64,000 nt of DNA from Myxococcus landrumus (GTDB taxonomy: Bacteria; Myxococcota; Myxococcia; Myxococcales; Myxococcaceae), in the NCBI RefSeq assembly GCF_017301635.1, contig NZ_CP071091.1, positions 5,220,001 through 5,284,000 on the forward strand, written 5' to 3'. Both the position numbers and the translations under genes were made by a program. Below, piece by piece: positions 8,948-16,830 of the stretch (position 1 is its first letter; the number at the start of each line of letters is the position of its first letter). Under the pieces are notes generated by a model. It was not told where the DNA came from. It made no database searches and saw only the letters and a program-made list of their open reading frames with translations.

Positions 8948-9751
8948 TCACGCAGGAGGCGAAGCACGGCCCGAGGGGATGACGAGCGGACCGGCGACAT
9001 CCGGCCACTCGACCACCTGGACCTGCAGACCAAACGTGCTGGCGATGAGCTCGGCACGCAGGACTTGAGAGGGAGGCCCCAGCTCCACCAGCTTGCCCCC
9101 GGCGAGCACCGCGATGCGATTCGCGTAGCGCGCCGCGAGGTTCAAGTCGTGAAGCACCGCGAGCACCGCGCCGCCCTTGCGGGCAAAACGCGTGGCCTCC
9201 TCTAGGACCAGGTGCTGATGCGCCAGGTCCAGGCTCGACGTCGGTTCGTCGAGCAAGAGATAGCGGTGTCCATCCGCCGGCGCATCCCAGAGTTGCGCCA
9301 ACACGCGCGCGAGCTGCGCGCGCTGCCGCTCTCCACCCGAGAGCGCCGTGTACGGCCGCGACGCCAGATGCCGGATGTCCATCACATCCAGCGCGGCCAG
9401 CGCCACCTCCATGTCCGCGCTGCCCTCACCTCGCGACGCATGAGGACTGCGGCCCAGGAGCGCCACCTCCAGCACCGTGAAACCAAATCCCAGCGACGAC
9501 TCCTGTGGGAGCACGCCCAACCGCAGCGCGCGTTCCCGCGAAGGCCACTTCAACAGCGGCTGCCCATCCAGCAGGATCTCGCCCACCGCGCAGCGAAGCT
9601 CTCCCGAGAACGCGGACAACAGCGTGGACTTGCCAGCGCCGTTGGGCCCCACGACAGCGAGCACTTCGCCCGGGACCAACTCCAGGGACAGCGGGCCCAA
9701 GGCGCACCCTCGGCCCCGCCACACTTCGATGCCTCGTGCCTGAAGGCTCAT
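8948..9751 (-). CDS. hmuV: hemin ABC transporter ATP-binding protein
   Basis: A 267-residue ATPase of the iron-siderophore/heme (FecE/HmuV) type. Visible motifs are Walker A GPNGAGKST, Q-loop in LGVLPQESSLGFGFTV, ABC signature LSGGERQR, Walker B YLLLDEPT and the H-loop in VLHDLNLAARYA. It energises inner-membrane heme import with the adjacent permease. ATG at 9751 overlaps the hmuU stop by 4 bases (ATGA), which fixes the start although the frame is open further upstream. It is the last gene of the heme operon. Confidence 0.95.
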   Translation of the reverse strand: MSLQARGIEVWRGRGCALGPLSLELVPGEVLAVVGPNGAGKSTLLSAFSGELRCAVGEILLDGQPLLKWPSRERALRLGVLPQESSLGFGFTVLEVALLGRSPHASRGEGSADMEVALAALDVMDIRHLASRPYTALSGGERQRAQLARVLAQLWDAPADGHRYLLLDEPTSSLDLAHQHLVLEEATRFARKGGAVLAVLHDLNLAARYANRIAVLAGGKLVELGPPSQVLRAELIASTFGLQVQVVEWPDVAGPLVIPSGRASPPA

Positions 9752-10851
9752 ACTGCCCCCTTGCCGCGCGCCAGGAGCGCGACGAAGACCGGCACCCCCA
9801 ACACGGACGTCAGCGCGCCCACGGGGAGCTCCGCCGGGTCCGCCGCCGTGCGAGACAACGTGTCCGCCACCACCAGCAGCGTGGAGCCCAGCAGCGCGGA
9901 GGCACCCATCAACCTGCGATGGTCCGGTCCCAGCGCCAGCCGCAACAGCGCGGGCACCAGCAAGCCCACGAAGCCGATGATGCCCGTGACGGACACCGCC
10001 GCTCCAACCCCCAGCGCGGCCGCGAGGATGAGCCGGCGCTTGAGCCGCTCCACGTCCACGCCCAGGTGCCACGCCTCTCGCTCCCCCAGGAGCAACACGT
10101 TGAGCGTGCGCGCCTCGCGCAAGAGCAGCCACAGCGCCACCGCGAGCGGAACCGCCGACGCCCCCACCACGCTCCACGAGGAGCCTCCCAGACTGCCCCA
10201 CGTCCAGAAGGTGATGGTGCGAAGCTGCGCGTCCGTGGCCACCTGCATGAGCAGGCCGATGCCCGCCGCCGCCCCCGCGCTCACCGCCACGCCGGACAGG
10301 AGGATGCGCGCCGTCTCCGTGCGCCCACCGCCCGTCCCAATCCGCTGCGCGAGCAGCGTGGCCCCCAGCGCGCCGATGAAGGCCGCGCCCGGCACGGCCA
10401 GGATGCGGAACGGCCCCAGCCGAGAGCTGAGCGCCACGTCCATGACGATGGCCGTCACCGCGCCCAGCGCCGCGCCACTCGAGGTGCCCAACAACCCCGG
10501 CTCCACGAGCGGATTGCGGAACAACGCCTGGAGCGCGGCACCACACGTGGCGAGCACCGCCCCCACCAGCACACCGAGCACCACGCGCGGCAGGCGGATG
10601 GAGAGCAGCACCGCCTCCTGCATGGGCTCCAGCCGGTGCCCCGTCTCCACCCCCACGGTCTCAAGCACACTGCCCACGAGCCCCAGGAGCGGCACCCGCA
10701 CGGAGCCGATGGCGAGCGACGTCAACACCGCGCCCGCGAGCGCGGTGCCCAGCACCCACCACGGACGTGGCCGTGCGTGAGCGGGCCGCGCCTGCTCCCG
10801 CGCCTGAAACGACGCGGGCACGGGCGAGGAGGCGACCTCCGACGCGCTCAT
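9748..10851 (-). CDS. hmuU: hemin ABC transporter permease
   Basis: A 367-residue FecCD-family permease with about nine to ten membrane segments. A cytoplasmic N-terminal tail of about 35 residues is followed by LAGAVLTSLAIGSVRVPL and the family motif region SIRLPRVVLGVLVGAVLATCGAALQ (positions about 85-110, key residues R-L-P-R and GA). The GTSSGAALGAV and FVGLLVPALLR segments are typical of BtuC/HmuU. Four-base overlaps at both ends tie it to hmuT and hmuV. It forms the heme channel across the inner membrane. Confidence 0.95.
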   Translation of the reverse strand: MSASEVASSPVPASFQAREQARPAHARPRPWWVLGTALAGAVLTSLAIGSVRVPLLGLVGSVLETVGVETGHRLEPMQEAVLLSIRLPRVVLGVLVGAVLATCGAALQALFRNPLVEPGLLGTSSGAALGAVTAIVMDVALSSRLGPFRILAVPGAAFIGALGATLLAQRIGTGGGRTETARILLSGVAVSAGAAAGIGLLMQVATDAQLRTITFWTWGSLGGSSWSVVGASAVPLAVALWLLLREARTLNVLLLGEREAWHLGVDVERLKRRLILAAALGVGAAVSVTGIIGFVGLLVPALLRLALGPDHRRLMGASALLGSTLLVVADTLSRTAADPAELPVGALTSVLGVPVFVALLARGKGAV

Positions 10852-11747
10852 GTCTCGTCCCGCGTCGGCAACCCCATGCCGTCCTGCAAGAGGTGCACGG
10901 CCTTGCCCAACTGAGGCCCCAGGCTCATGAAGTGGACGTCGTCGATGGGGACGACCTTCCAGCCCTTCACCTGGGACAATCCAGGAACGGCGCGCAGGCC
11001 CTGCTCTCCGCCGAGCGCCGTCAGCGTGCTCGCGGGCAGCATGATGATGTCCGGCGCGGCCAGGACCGCCGCCTCGGCCGTCAGCGGCTTGTGGCCGGAG
11101 TAACCGGACACCGCATTCACCGCGCCGGCCAGCCGGATGAGCTCATTCGTCGCCGTCTCGGAGCCCGCGACCATCAGCGCATTGGCGCCCCGCGCATAGA
11201 GCGCGAGGACCCGCGTGGGCTTCGCGGGCTTCACCGACGCCCGAGCCTCGGCGCGCTTCAGGTCCTTCTCCAGGCTGGCAATCACGGCGTCGCCCTCGGC
11301 CATGCGCCCCAGCTTCTCCGCGAGCGTGCGGATGCGCAGCCGCGCCGCCTCCACCGTCGGCTTGTTGGGCAGGATGACGACCTCCATCCCTCCCGTGCGA
11401 AGCTGCTCGAGGACCCCGGGAGGTCCCGCCTCATCGGTGGCCAGGAGCCATCCCGCGCCCAGCGCGAGCAGCGACTCCGAGGAGAGCGCGCGCAGGTAGC
11501 CCACGCGAGGACGGCCGCGCGCCACGGCCAGTGCGAGGCTGGTGTCGTCCACGCCCACCACCTTCTCGCCCATCCCCAGCGCGAACACCGTCTCCGTGAT
11601 GGCCGGCCCCACCGTCACCAGCTTGGGGACCGAAACCACGGGGGCCTTCGCGGCGGCGGGGGCCGCCTGGCCCTTCGCCGAGGGCTCCGCGGCAAGCGCG
11701 GGCTGGGCCAGGAGCAGCCCCGCCACGAGCCAGGAGGCGCGCTTCAT
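10848..11747 (-). CDS. hmuT: periplasmic hemin-binding protein
   Basis: A 299-residue cluster A-III type binding protein (TroA/BtuF fold). It has an N-terminal signal peptide (LVAGLLLAQPALA) and then the two lobes: KLVTVGPAITETVFALGMGEKVVGVDD in the first, with the backbone helix in RLRIRTLAEKLGRMAEGDAVIASLEKDL, and ANALMVAGSETATNELIRLAGAVN in the second (sequences given here as landmarks only, about residues 40-65, 135-165 and 185-208). It captures heme in the periplasm for HmuUV. It overlaps hmuS and hmuU by 4 bases each. Confidence 0.92.
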   Translation of the reverse strand: MKRASWLVAGLLLAQPALAAEPSAKGQAAPAAAKAPVVSVPKLVTVGPAITETVFALGMGEKVVGVDDTSLALAVARGRPRVGYLRALSSESLLALGAGWLLATDEAGPPGVLEQLRTGGMEVVILPNKPTVEAARLRIRTLAEKLGRMAEGDAVIASLEKDLKRAEARASVKPAKPTRVLALYARGANALMVAGSETATNELIRLAGAVNAVSGYSGHKPLTAEAAVLAAPDIIMLPASTLTALGGEQGLRAVPGLSQVKGWKVVPIDDVHFMSLGPQLGKAVHLLQDGMGLPTRDET

Positions 11748-12838
11748 GACACCACCTCCGTCGAGGCGGGCAGCGCGGCGACCAGCTCATCGATGAGCGC
11801 CCGCCACTCGAGGGACTCGGGCACGCCGGGCTTCCGCTTGCCGAAGAGCAGCGCGATATTCTCGCCCGCCGCGTCGAACAGCTCCAGCGAGGTGACGATG
11901 CCGTCGCGCGTGGGCTTGCGCACCACCCACGCCGAGTGGATGTGGTCCGTGCGCAGGTGCAGGTTGAAGCTCGGGTCCAGCACGTTCATCCACGGCCCCA
12001 TGGCGCGGACGGTGTGCACGGGGCCGGTGTGAATCTGGATGGCGCCGGCGTTGCCCACGAACACCATGATGGGCAGCCCCGAGGCGGACGCCTTCTCCAG
12101 CACCCACGTCAGCGACGCGGGCGCCACGGGCGTGGTCATCTCCGGGCTCACCAGGCGGAGCGCCTGCGTGCGCGCCACCTTGAAGCGGCGCAGCAGCGGG
12201 AAGAACTCGTGCGTGTCCTGGAGCCCGCGCCAGCCGCTCACCAGGCCCTCCACGTCGATGTCGGAGTCGGGCCGAGGAGCCTCCGCCGCGGCCACCGGCT
12301 CCACGGGCAGCTCGCGAGACTGCTCCGCGTGGGTGTACTCCGAAACCAACTGCTCGAACGCGCTGACGCCGGCCTCGTCCTCCACGTAGACCTTGTGGAT
12401 GGCCATGCCCGACGGGTCGAAGAAGTGCAGGCTGCGCCGCGTGCCCTCGGGCCGCACCTCACGGAACGCGAAGCCGAAGCGCCAGCGGTGGAGGAACAGC
12501 CGCAGGTCGATGTTCTCGTCGAGCGCCAGCGCGACCGCGCCATTCACCTCGACGTTGCGATACAGGCCGCGCTTCTCATGCACCGCGCTCTCGTTGCGCG
12601 TGAGCGTCATCACCTTGCCCAGCGACTCCAGCCTCGGCAGCAGCGTGTCGAGCCGCAAGTCCAGCCGCACGACGTCCTCGCCCACGCCCGTCGCGAGCAA
12701 CTGGGCCTCACTCACCCCCAGTTGTGTCGCGGCATCGCGGATGCGCGTACGCGGTTGGCTCTCTCGCAGCGCGTGCCAGCGCTGACGGAGGGCGGTGGGC
12801 TCGGAAGAAGACGCGGTGGAGACAGAAGGAGCAATCAT
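11744..12838 (-). CDS. hmuS: hemin-degrading / heme-trafficking protein
   Basis: About 364 residues of the HmuS/ChuS/HemS family, which bind imported cytosolic heme and degrade it or pass it on. The two homologous halves are visible: VTLTRNE-type and RFGFAFREV in the first, MVFVGNAGAIQIHTGPV and WMNVLDPSFNLHLRTDHI in the second, the latter a strong family signature. I chose the ATG at 12838; in-frame starts at 12865 and 12886 would add residues from a GTCGATGTCGATG-like repetitive stretch, and none has a convincing ribosome site. Its stop overlaps the hmuT start by 4 bases. Confidence 0.9.
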   Translation of the reverse strand: MIAPSVSTASSSEPTALRQRWHALRESQPRTRIRDAATQLGVSEAQLLATGVGEDVVRLDLRLDTLLPRLESLGKVMTLTRNESAVHEKRGLYRNVEVNGAVALALDENIDLRLFLHRWRFGFAFREVRPEGTRRSLHFFDPSGMAIHKVYVEDEAGVSAFEQLVSEYTHAEQSRELPVEPVAAAEAPRPDSDIDVEGLVSGWRGLQDTHEFFPLLRRFKVARTQALRLVSPEMTTPVAPASLTWVLEKASASGLPIMVFVGNAGAIQIHTGPVHTVRAMGPWMNVLDPSFNLHLRTDHIHSAWVVRKPTRDGIVTSLELFDAAGENIALLFGKRKPGVPESLEWRALIDELVAALPASTEVVS

Positions 12839-12909
12839 GACGGGTTCCAGGGGAGAGGGGTGCATCGACATCGACATCCACATCAACGACAGACAGCCAC
12901 GGCCAGGAG

Positions 12910-13578
12910 TCAGTGAGACACTTCGACGGAAGAGGCGTGGGCCTCGTCACCGTCGAGAGAGGAACCCGACGCGGGCGCCGACACCTTCGCCCAGCGCAGC
13001 TTGAGCATCGCGGGCGTCCCGGCGTCGTCGTAGTAGGAGAGCATCTCCACCTTGAAGTACGCCTGGGCGTCGGAGCGCACGACGTACACCTGCTGACGCG
13101 CGGTCAGCTTGTGCGACGAGACGTCGTAGGCGTACCAGCCGCCGTTGGCCTGGAAGACCGTGTCCGGGTCCGTGCCCTCGTCGTCGCCGTCATCGGCGTC
13201 GACCGAGTAGCCACTCACGGGCGCCTGGGTCAGCCTGGTGAAGTCCTGCGCGGGCAACACCGCCACCTCCACGCCGCCCTTCCCATTCACTCCACCCCGC
13301 GAGCGGACGCCGAAGCGCTGGAAGGACAAATCCCAGACGGCATCCTGGCCCGCGCTCACCTGCTCGCCGGTGTCCAGGTCCAGGCCAATCCAGGCCTCCT
13401 TGCTCGTGGCATCCACCACGGTGGTGATGGAGCCATCCGCGTTGCTGACGTGACTCACGTGCGTGCCGTTGGGCGGCGCGGGCGTGAGCGTCAGGTCATC
13501 ACCACAAGCGGAGAGCGTACCGGCCAGGCACAGCGCGGCGGCGGCGCGGGACACGGAGAGGAAGGTGGGGCGGGACAT
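12910..13578 (-). CDS. hmuY: HmuY-family heme-binding lipoprotein
   Basis: A 222-residue lipoprotein. ATG at 13578 has an AAGGAG ribosome site 7 bases upstream and yields a signal peptide with lipobox LSAC. The mature protein matches the HmuY fold seen in Porphyromonas and in proteobacterial heme loci: TSKEAWIGLDLDTGEQV, WDLSFQRFGVRSRGGVNG, and the late WYAYDVSSHKLTARQQVYVVR segment. It is predicted to sit on the outer membrane surface and deliver heme to the TonB-dependent receptor encoded just upstream, 29 bases away. Confidence 0.9.
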   Translation of the reverse strand: MSRPTFLSVSRAAAALCLAGTLSACGDDLTLTPAPPNGTHVSHVSNADGSITTVVDATSKEAWIGLDLDTGEQVSAGQDAVWDLSFQRFGVRSRGGVNGKGGVEVAVLPAQDFTRLTQAPVSGYSVDADDGDDEGTDPDTVFQANGGWYAYDVSSHKLTARQQVYVVRSDAQAYFKVEMLSYYDDAGTPAMLKLRWAKVSAPASGSSLDGDEAHASSVEVSH

Positions 13579-13607
13579 GAGGGCTCCTTGAAAGAGAGAG
13601 AGGTGAT

Positions 13608-15707
13608 TCACAGCCGGAACGAGACGCCGGCCTGGAAGGCGCGAGGAGGAATGGGAAGGTCGGTGGCGTTGCCCGCGTCGGCGAGGTTGGACCCCAGCAC
13701 GAAGAACTGGAGGGACTCGCGCGGGCGCCACGCGACGCGGGCGTCCACGGTGACGTAGGGCTTCGACTGATAGGGATTGGCGATGCCGTCGCCATCCGTG
13801 TCCGGGTAGAAGGGACGCTCGCCCACCAGCGCCGCGCGGGCCCAGGTCTCCAGGCCCCACTCGCGGTGGCGCCACGTGGCCTGCGCGGTGAAGCGGTGTC
13901 GCGCCTGTCCTTCCAGCGCCCGGTTCATCGACTCGTCGCGCCCATCCGTGAGCGAGTAGGCCACCTCGCCGGAGAGGCGCCACGGGAGGCGCTGGCGCAG
14001 GCCCACCTCGCCGCCGCGCACGCGCGCACGCGCCACGTTGACGTAGGTGAAGAGCTGCCCCTCGCTCTGCTGCTGGAGCGACGTGCCAATCATGTCGCGC
14101 AGCGAGTGCTGGAACGCGCTCACCCACACGAGCGAGGACTCCAGCGGGCGAAGCTCCGCGGACACGCTGAAGCTGCGCGAGCGCTCCGGCTTCAGGTCCG
14201 GGTTGCCGCGCACGGCATAGCCCACGGTGGGGTTCTCGAAGTCGAGGAGCAGCTCCTGGAACCCTGGCGCGCGGTAGCCCCAGCCATAGCTGCCACGCAG
14301 CGTGAGCCATGACAGCGGGTCCACCTTCGCCGCGAGCCGGGGCGTGACGGCCGTGCCGAACTGCGTGTCCACGTCCACGCGTGCGCCAGGGACCACCACC
14401 AGCTTCGGGCCCGTCGCCAGCGTCCAACTGTCCTGTGCGTAGAGGGCGGCCCGTCCCCGCTCACCTTGTCCCGTGTCCAATCGGTCCGCCGCGAGCAGCT
14501 CGCCCAGCACCTCCGCGCCCACGACGAAGGCGTGGTGCTCACCCACGCGCGCGTCGAGCTGCGTGCCCACGCGCGCCTGCTGCTCCCGGGTGTCCTCCAC
14601 CGTGTCCAGCGCGGTGGCACGACGCTGGTCTCTCAGGTAGCGCCGCTGGAAGTGGGTGTATGAGCCCTCCACGCGCAGCGTCGCCTCGTCGCTGAGCTTC
14701 CACGTCGGCGCCATGCGCCCGGTCATCGAGGTGTCGCGGCTCGCCCGGTCGAACACCGCGCCCGCCACGCCCAGGTCCACCCCGCGCTGCGTGCGCCGCG
14801 AGAAGCCCGCGGAGCCCTCCAGCGCGAAGGCGCCCTCCCCCTTCAAGTCTCCACTCGCGGAGAGGTCGAAGCCCTCCAGGCTGCTGCCCGTGGTGCCCTC
14901 ATCCGAAGGCTGCAAGTCGTACGACGAGCGGCGCTGCATCCCACCGCTCACGCGCAGCCCCCAGCCCTCGCCGCGCGCCTCGCCCGTCGCGTCCAGGTCC
15001 AACCGGTTCAGCTCGCCATAGGCGACTCGAAGCTCTCCGCCGAGCGGCCGATGCGCCCGGCGCGTGATGAAGTTCACCACGCCACCCACCGCGTCACTGC
15101 CATAGAGCACCGACGACGGGCCCTTGACGATCTCCACCTGCTCCACGTCCTCGAGCGACAGCCGCGACAGGTCCACGCCCCCGGCGACACGGCCCGCCAC
15201 CCGCTCTCCATCCACCAGCACCAGCACGTACTCGGGCCCCAGGCCCTGCACCTGCACGGACGCCCCCGCGAAGGTCTGCACGACTTGCAGCCCCGGGTGC
15301 GCGGCCAACAGCTCCGACGCGTCGCGCGCGCCCGTCGCCAGGATTTCCGCGCGGGTGATGACCTCCGTGGCCACGGGCGTCTCGCTCAGCCGCTCCTGCC
15401 TGCGCGACGCCGTCACCACCGTGCGCGCTATCGGCACGTCGTCCTTCGCGGCCTCGGCTTCAAGCGAGGGCTCGGTGGACGTCGAAGATGCCGAGGTCGC
15501 CGGGGCCCCTGGACCCTCGACGACCTCGGCCTGCTTCGACACCACCGTCGCGTCCTCGGAGCCCACGACAGGCTCGGAGGAGGCAACCTCCACGGGGACG
15601 GACGCGCTCGCGTCCCTGGACTCGCTCGACGGGGAAGATGGCGCACGGCCCCACGCCACCGACGGCGCGGCCCAGGCCAGCACGAGGAGACACCAACGCC
15701 CACGCAT
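13608..15707 (-). CDS. hmuR: TonB-dependent heme receptor
   Basis: A 699-residue outer-membrane receptor. It has a signal peptide, an unusual Ser/Glu/Ala-rich extension of about 85 residues, a TonB box (TVVTA), and a plug domain with YVLVLVDGERVAG and EIVKGPSSVLYGSDAVGGVVNF. The 22-strand barrel ends in FQAGVSFRL. Heme-receptor signatures are present as YRAP (FRAP-like) and NPDLKPE (NPNL-like), with histidines nearby. The start ATG follows GGAGGA. It lies between the Com-like gene and hmuY. No tonB/exbBD is in the window. Confidence 0.93.
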   Translation of the reverse strand: MRGRWCLLVLAWAAPSVAWGRAPSSPSSESRDASASVPVEVASSEPVVGSEDATVVSKQAEVVEGPGAPATSASSTSTEPSLEAEAAKDDVPIARTVVTASRRQERLSETPVATEVITRAEILATGARDASELLAAHPGLQVVQTFAGASVQVQGLGPEYVLVLVDGERVAGRVAGGVDLSRLSLEDVEQVEIVKGPSSVLYGSDAVGGVVNFITRRAHRPLGGELRVAYGELNRLDLDATGEARGEGWGLRVSGGMQRRSSYDLQPSDEGTTGSSLEGFDLSASGDLKGEGAFALEGSAGFSRRTQRGVDLGVAGAVFDRASRDTSMTGRMAPTWKLSDEATLRVEGSYTHFQRRYLRDQRRATALDTVEDTREQQARVGTQLDARVGEHHAFVVGAEVLGELLAADRLDTGQGERGRAALYAQDSWTLATGPKLVVVPGARVDVDTQFGTAVTPRLAAKVDPLSWLTLRGSYGWGYRAPGFQELLLDFENPTVGYAVRGNPDLKPERSRSFSVSAELRPLESSLVWVSAFQHSLRDMIGTSLQQQSEGQLFTYVNVARARVRGGEVGLRQRLPWRLSGEVAYSLTDGRDESMNRALEGQARHRFTAQATWRHREWGLETWARAALVGERPFYPDTDGDGIANPYQSKPYVTVDARVAWRPRESLQFFVLGSNLADAGNATDLPIPPRAFQAGVSFRL

Positions 15708-15844
15708 CCTGCGTCCTCCGGCGCATGGCCGGTGGGACTCCCGTCAGAGGGAATCCCCGTGGGGCGCTGGGCTCAGGGGCCTCGGGCCTCAGAAAAATCA
15801 GGTCCAGCTCCCGGGGCGCCTGCACACCCGGGCACTTCGTCTGC

Positions 15845-16024
15845 TCAGCCGCGCGCCCTGGGCACCGCGGCACCGCTCGCGGGCGGCTCCAACGGAATCA
15901 CCCGCGTCCGGCGACAGCGGCGGCACTTCAGCTCCACGCCTCCCGGCACCAGCCGCGCCAACAGGCTCCCGCACAGGCATCGCAGCTCATCCGCCTCACC
16001 GCCCTGCTGGCATCCGTCGCGCAT
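15845..16024 (-). CDS. Com-like zinc-ribbon small protein, first gene of the heme operon
   Basis: A 59-residue protein. Cysteines C16-x-C18 and C34-x2-C37 frame GSLLAR and GGVELKCRRCR, matching the pattern of the Mu Com family of small zinc-finger regulators (RC-CG-LLA ... E-KC-RC). ATG at 16024 has GGAG five bases upstream; a GTG at 16030 is an alternative. Codons are strongly GC3-biased as in neighbours. It begins about 30 bases downstream of a Fur box and promoter and precedes hmuR by 137 bases. Its function is unknown: it could regulate translation of the operon or chaperone metal. That it is translated is inferred. Confidence 0.65.
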   Translation of the reverse strand: MRDGCQQGGEADELRCLCGSLLARLVPGGVELKCRRCRRTRVIPLEPPASGAAVPRARG

Positions 16025-16052
16025 CTCCACTCCGCTGTCTCAACCGCAACGG

Positions 16053-16081
16053 ACGATATTGATACTGATTATCAAAGTCAA
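16053..16081 (-). promoter_or_regulatory. promoter of the heme operon
   Basis: On the minus strand, TTGACT (16076-16081) and TATCGT (16053-16058) are separated by exactly 17 bases. This gives a 5/6 match to -35 and 4/6 to -10 of the housekeeping promoter. It directs transcription into the Com-like gene and hmuR through hmuV. The spacer is occupied by the Fur box. Confidence 0.7.
16055..16073. promoter_or_regulatory. Fur box
   Basis: GATATTGATACTGATTATC matches the classical 19-base Fur consensus at 16 of 19 positions. It covers the spacer and -10 of the predicted heme-operon promoter, the position at which iron-loaded Fur would exclude RNA polymerase. The surroundings are markedly AT-richer than the rest of the window. 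Iron repression of the whole heme operon is therefore expected. Confidence 0.85.
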
Positions 16082-16135
16082 CCCACTCACGGAATCAGTG
16101 TCCTGGGGCCTACAGAGTCGGCCAGGGCAGGACGC

Positions 16136-16774
16136 TCAGTGGAGCTTGGCGCGGGCGGCGGCCTCGCGGCGGACGCGGGGCTTGGGCGTCACCATGCGGG
16201 TGATGCCGTAGTAGAGCTGGTCCTCGGTGTAGACCTTGCGCACACGCCGGTGAGTCCCGGGGACGTAGGCGGGGCCGGGGCGCTCCAGCCATTGGAGGAC
16301 TCGCACCTCGCCGGTGTAGGCGAGCGGGGAGAGCAGCTCCGGGGGGCACAGCTTGAGGTAGCGGCGCACGAGCGGGCGCAGCTTCCGGGTGAAGTCCTTG
16401 CCCAGCACGGCGTGGCGCCGGCCGGAGTGCAGGGTGCCGTCGAAGCGGCGCGACATGTGGAACAGCTCGTGGACCACCGTCTCCAGGCGGGCCTTGGCGG
16501 AGGAGCCTCGGAAGAAGAGGGGCCGCAGGGTGATGCAGTACAGCATGCGCCGGTTGCGGATGCGGATGATGGGCTTGCGCCGGCCGCGGCGGTCCTTGCA
16601 CTTGCCGCCCCGGAAGCACAGGGGCTTGATGGTGCCTCGGGAGGCGCGGCGCGCTTCACCCGCCACCACCAGGACTCGGCCCGCCTTCACGTGGGCGAAC
16701 TCTGGCAGCTTCGTCGCGATGTCCCGGATGAGGGCGCGGAGCGTCTTGTTGAAGTTGGGGCGGCGTCGGACCAC
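16136..16774 (-). CDS. putative zinc metallopeptidase (phage-type)
   Basis: About 212 residues from GTG 16774; an in-frame TTG at 16831 would give 231 but would abut the divergent gene. An HELFH motif lies at residues 102-106, followed by MSRRFDGTLH with a further His at 116. This resembles the family annotated as putative phage metallopeptidases (HELFH...FDG). The protein is very basic (runs such as KDRRGRRKPIIRIRNRR) with cysteines flanking the basic patch, which suggests nucleic-acid binding. No phage genes are adjacent. It is divergent from the LEA/WHy protein gene and ends 112 bases before the heme operon start. Confidence 0.6.
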   Translation of the reverse strand: MVRRRPNFNKTLRALIRDIATKLPEFAHVKAGRVLVVAGEARRASRGTIKPLCFRGGKCKDRRGRRKPIIRIRNRRMLYCITLRPLFFRGSSAKARLETVVHELFHMSRRFDGTLHSGRRHAVLGKDFTRKLRPLVRRYLKLCPPELLSPLAYTGEVRVLQWLERPGPAYVPGTHRRVRKVYTEDQLYYGITRMVTPKPRVRREAAARAKLH

Positions 16775-16830
16775 GAGTGGTTGACAGTCTAGCGGAAAAG
16801 CCCTTGGGGGCGGATTCCACGGTGCACACA

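Noticed and set aside
9752-10546. N-terminal extension of the hmuV frame
   Set aside because: Lies antisense-free but within hmuU in another frame; HmuV family length and the ATGA overlap place the start at 9751.
15708-15844. Possible riboswitch between the Com-like gene and hmuR
   Set aside because: GC-rich stretch with imperfect repeats of GAGGCC but no cobalamin-box or other known riboswitch core could be recognised.
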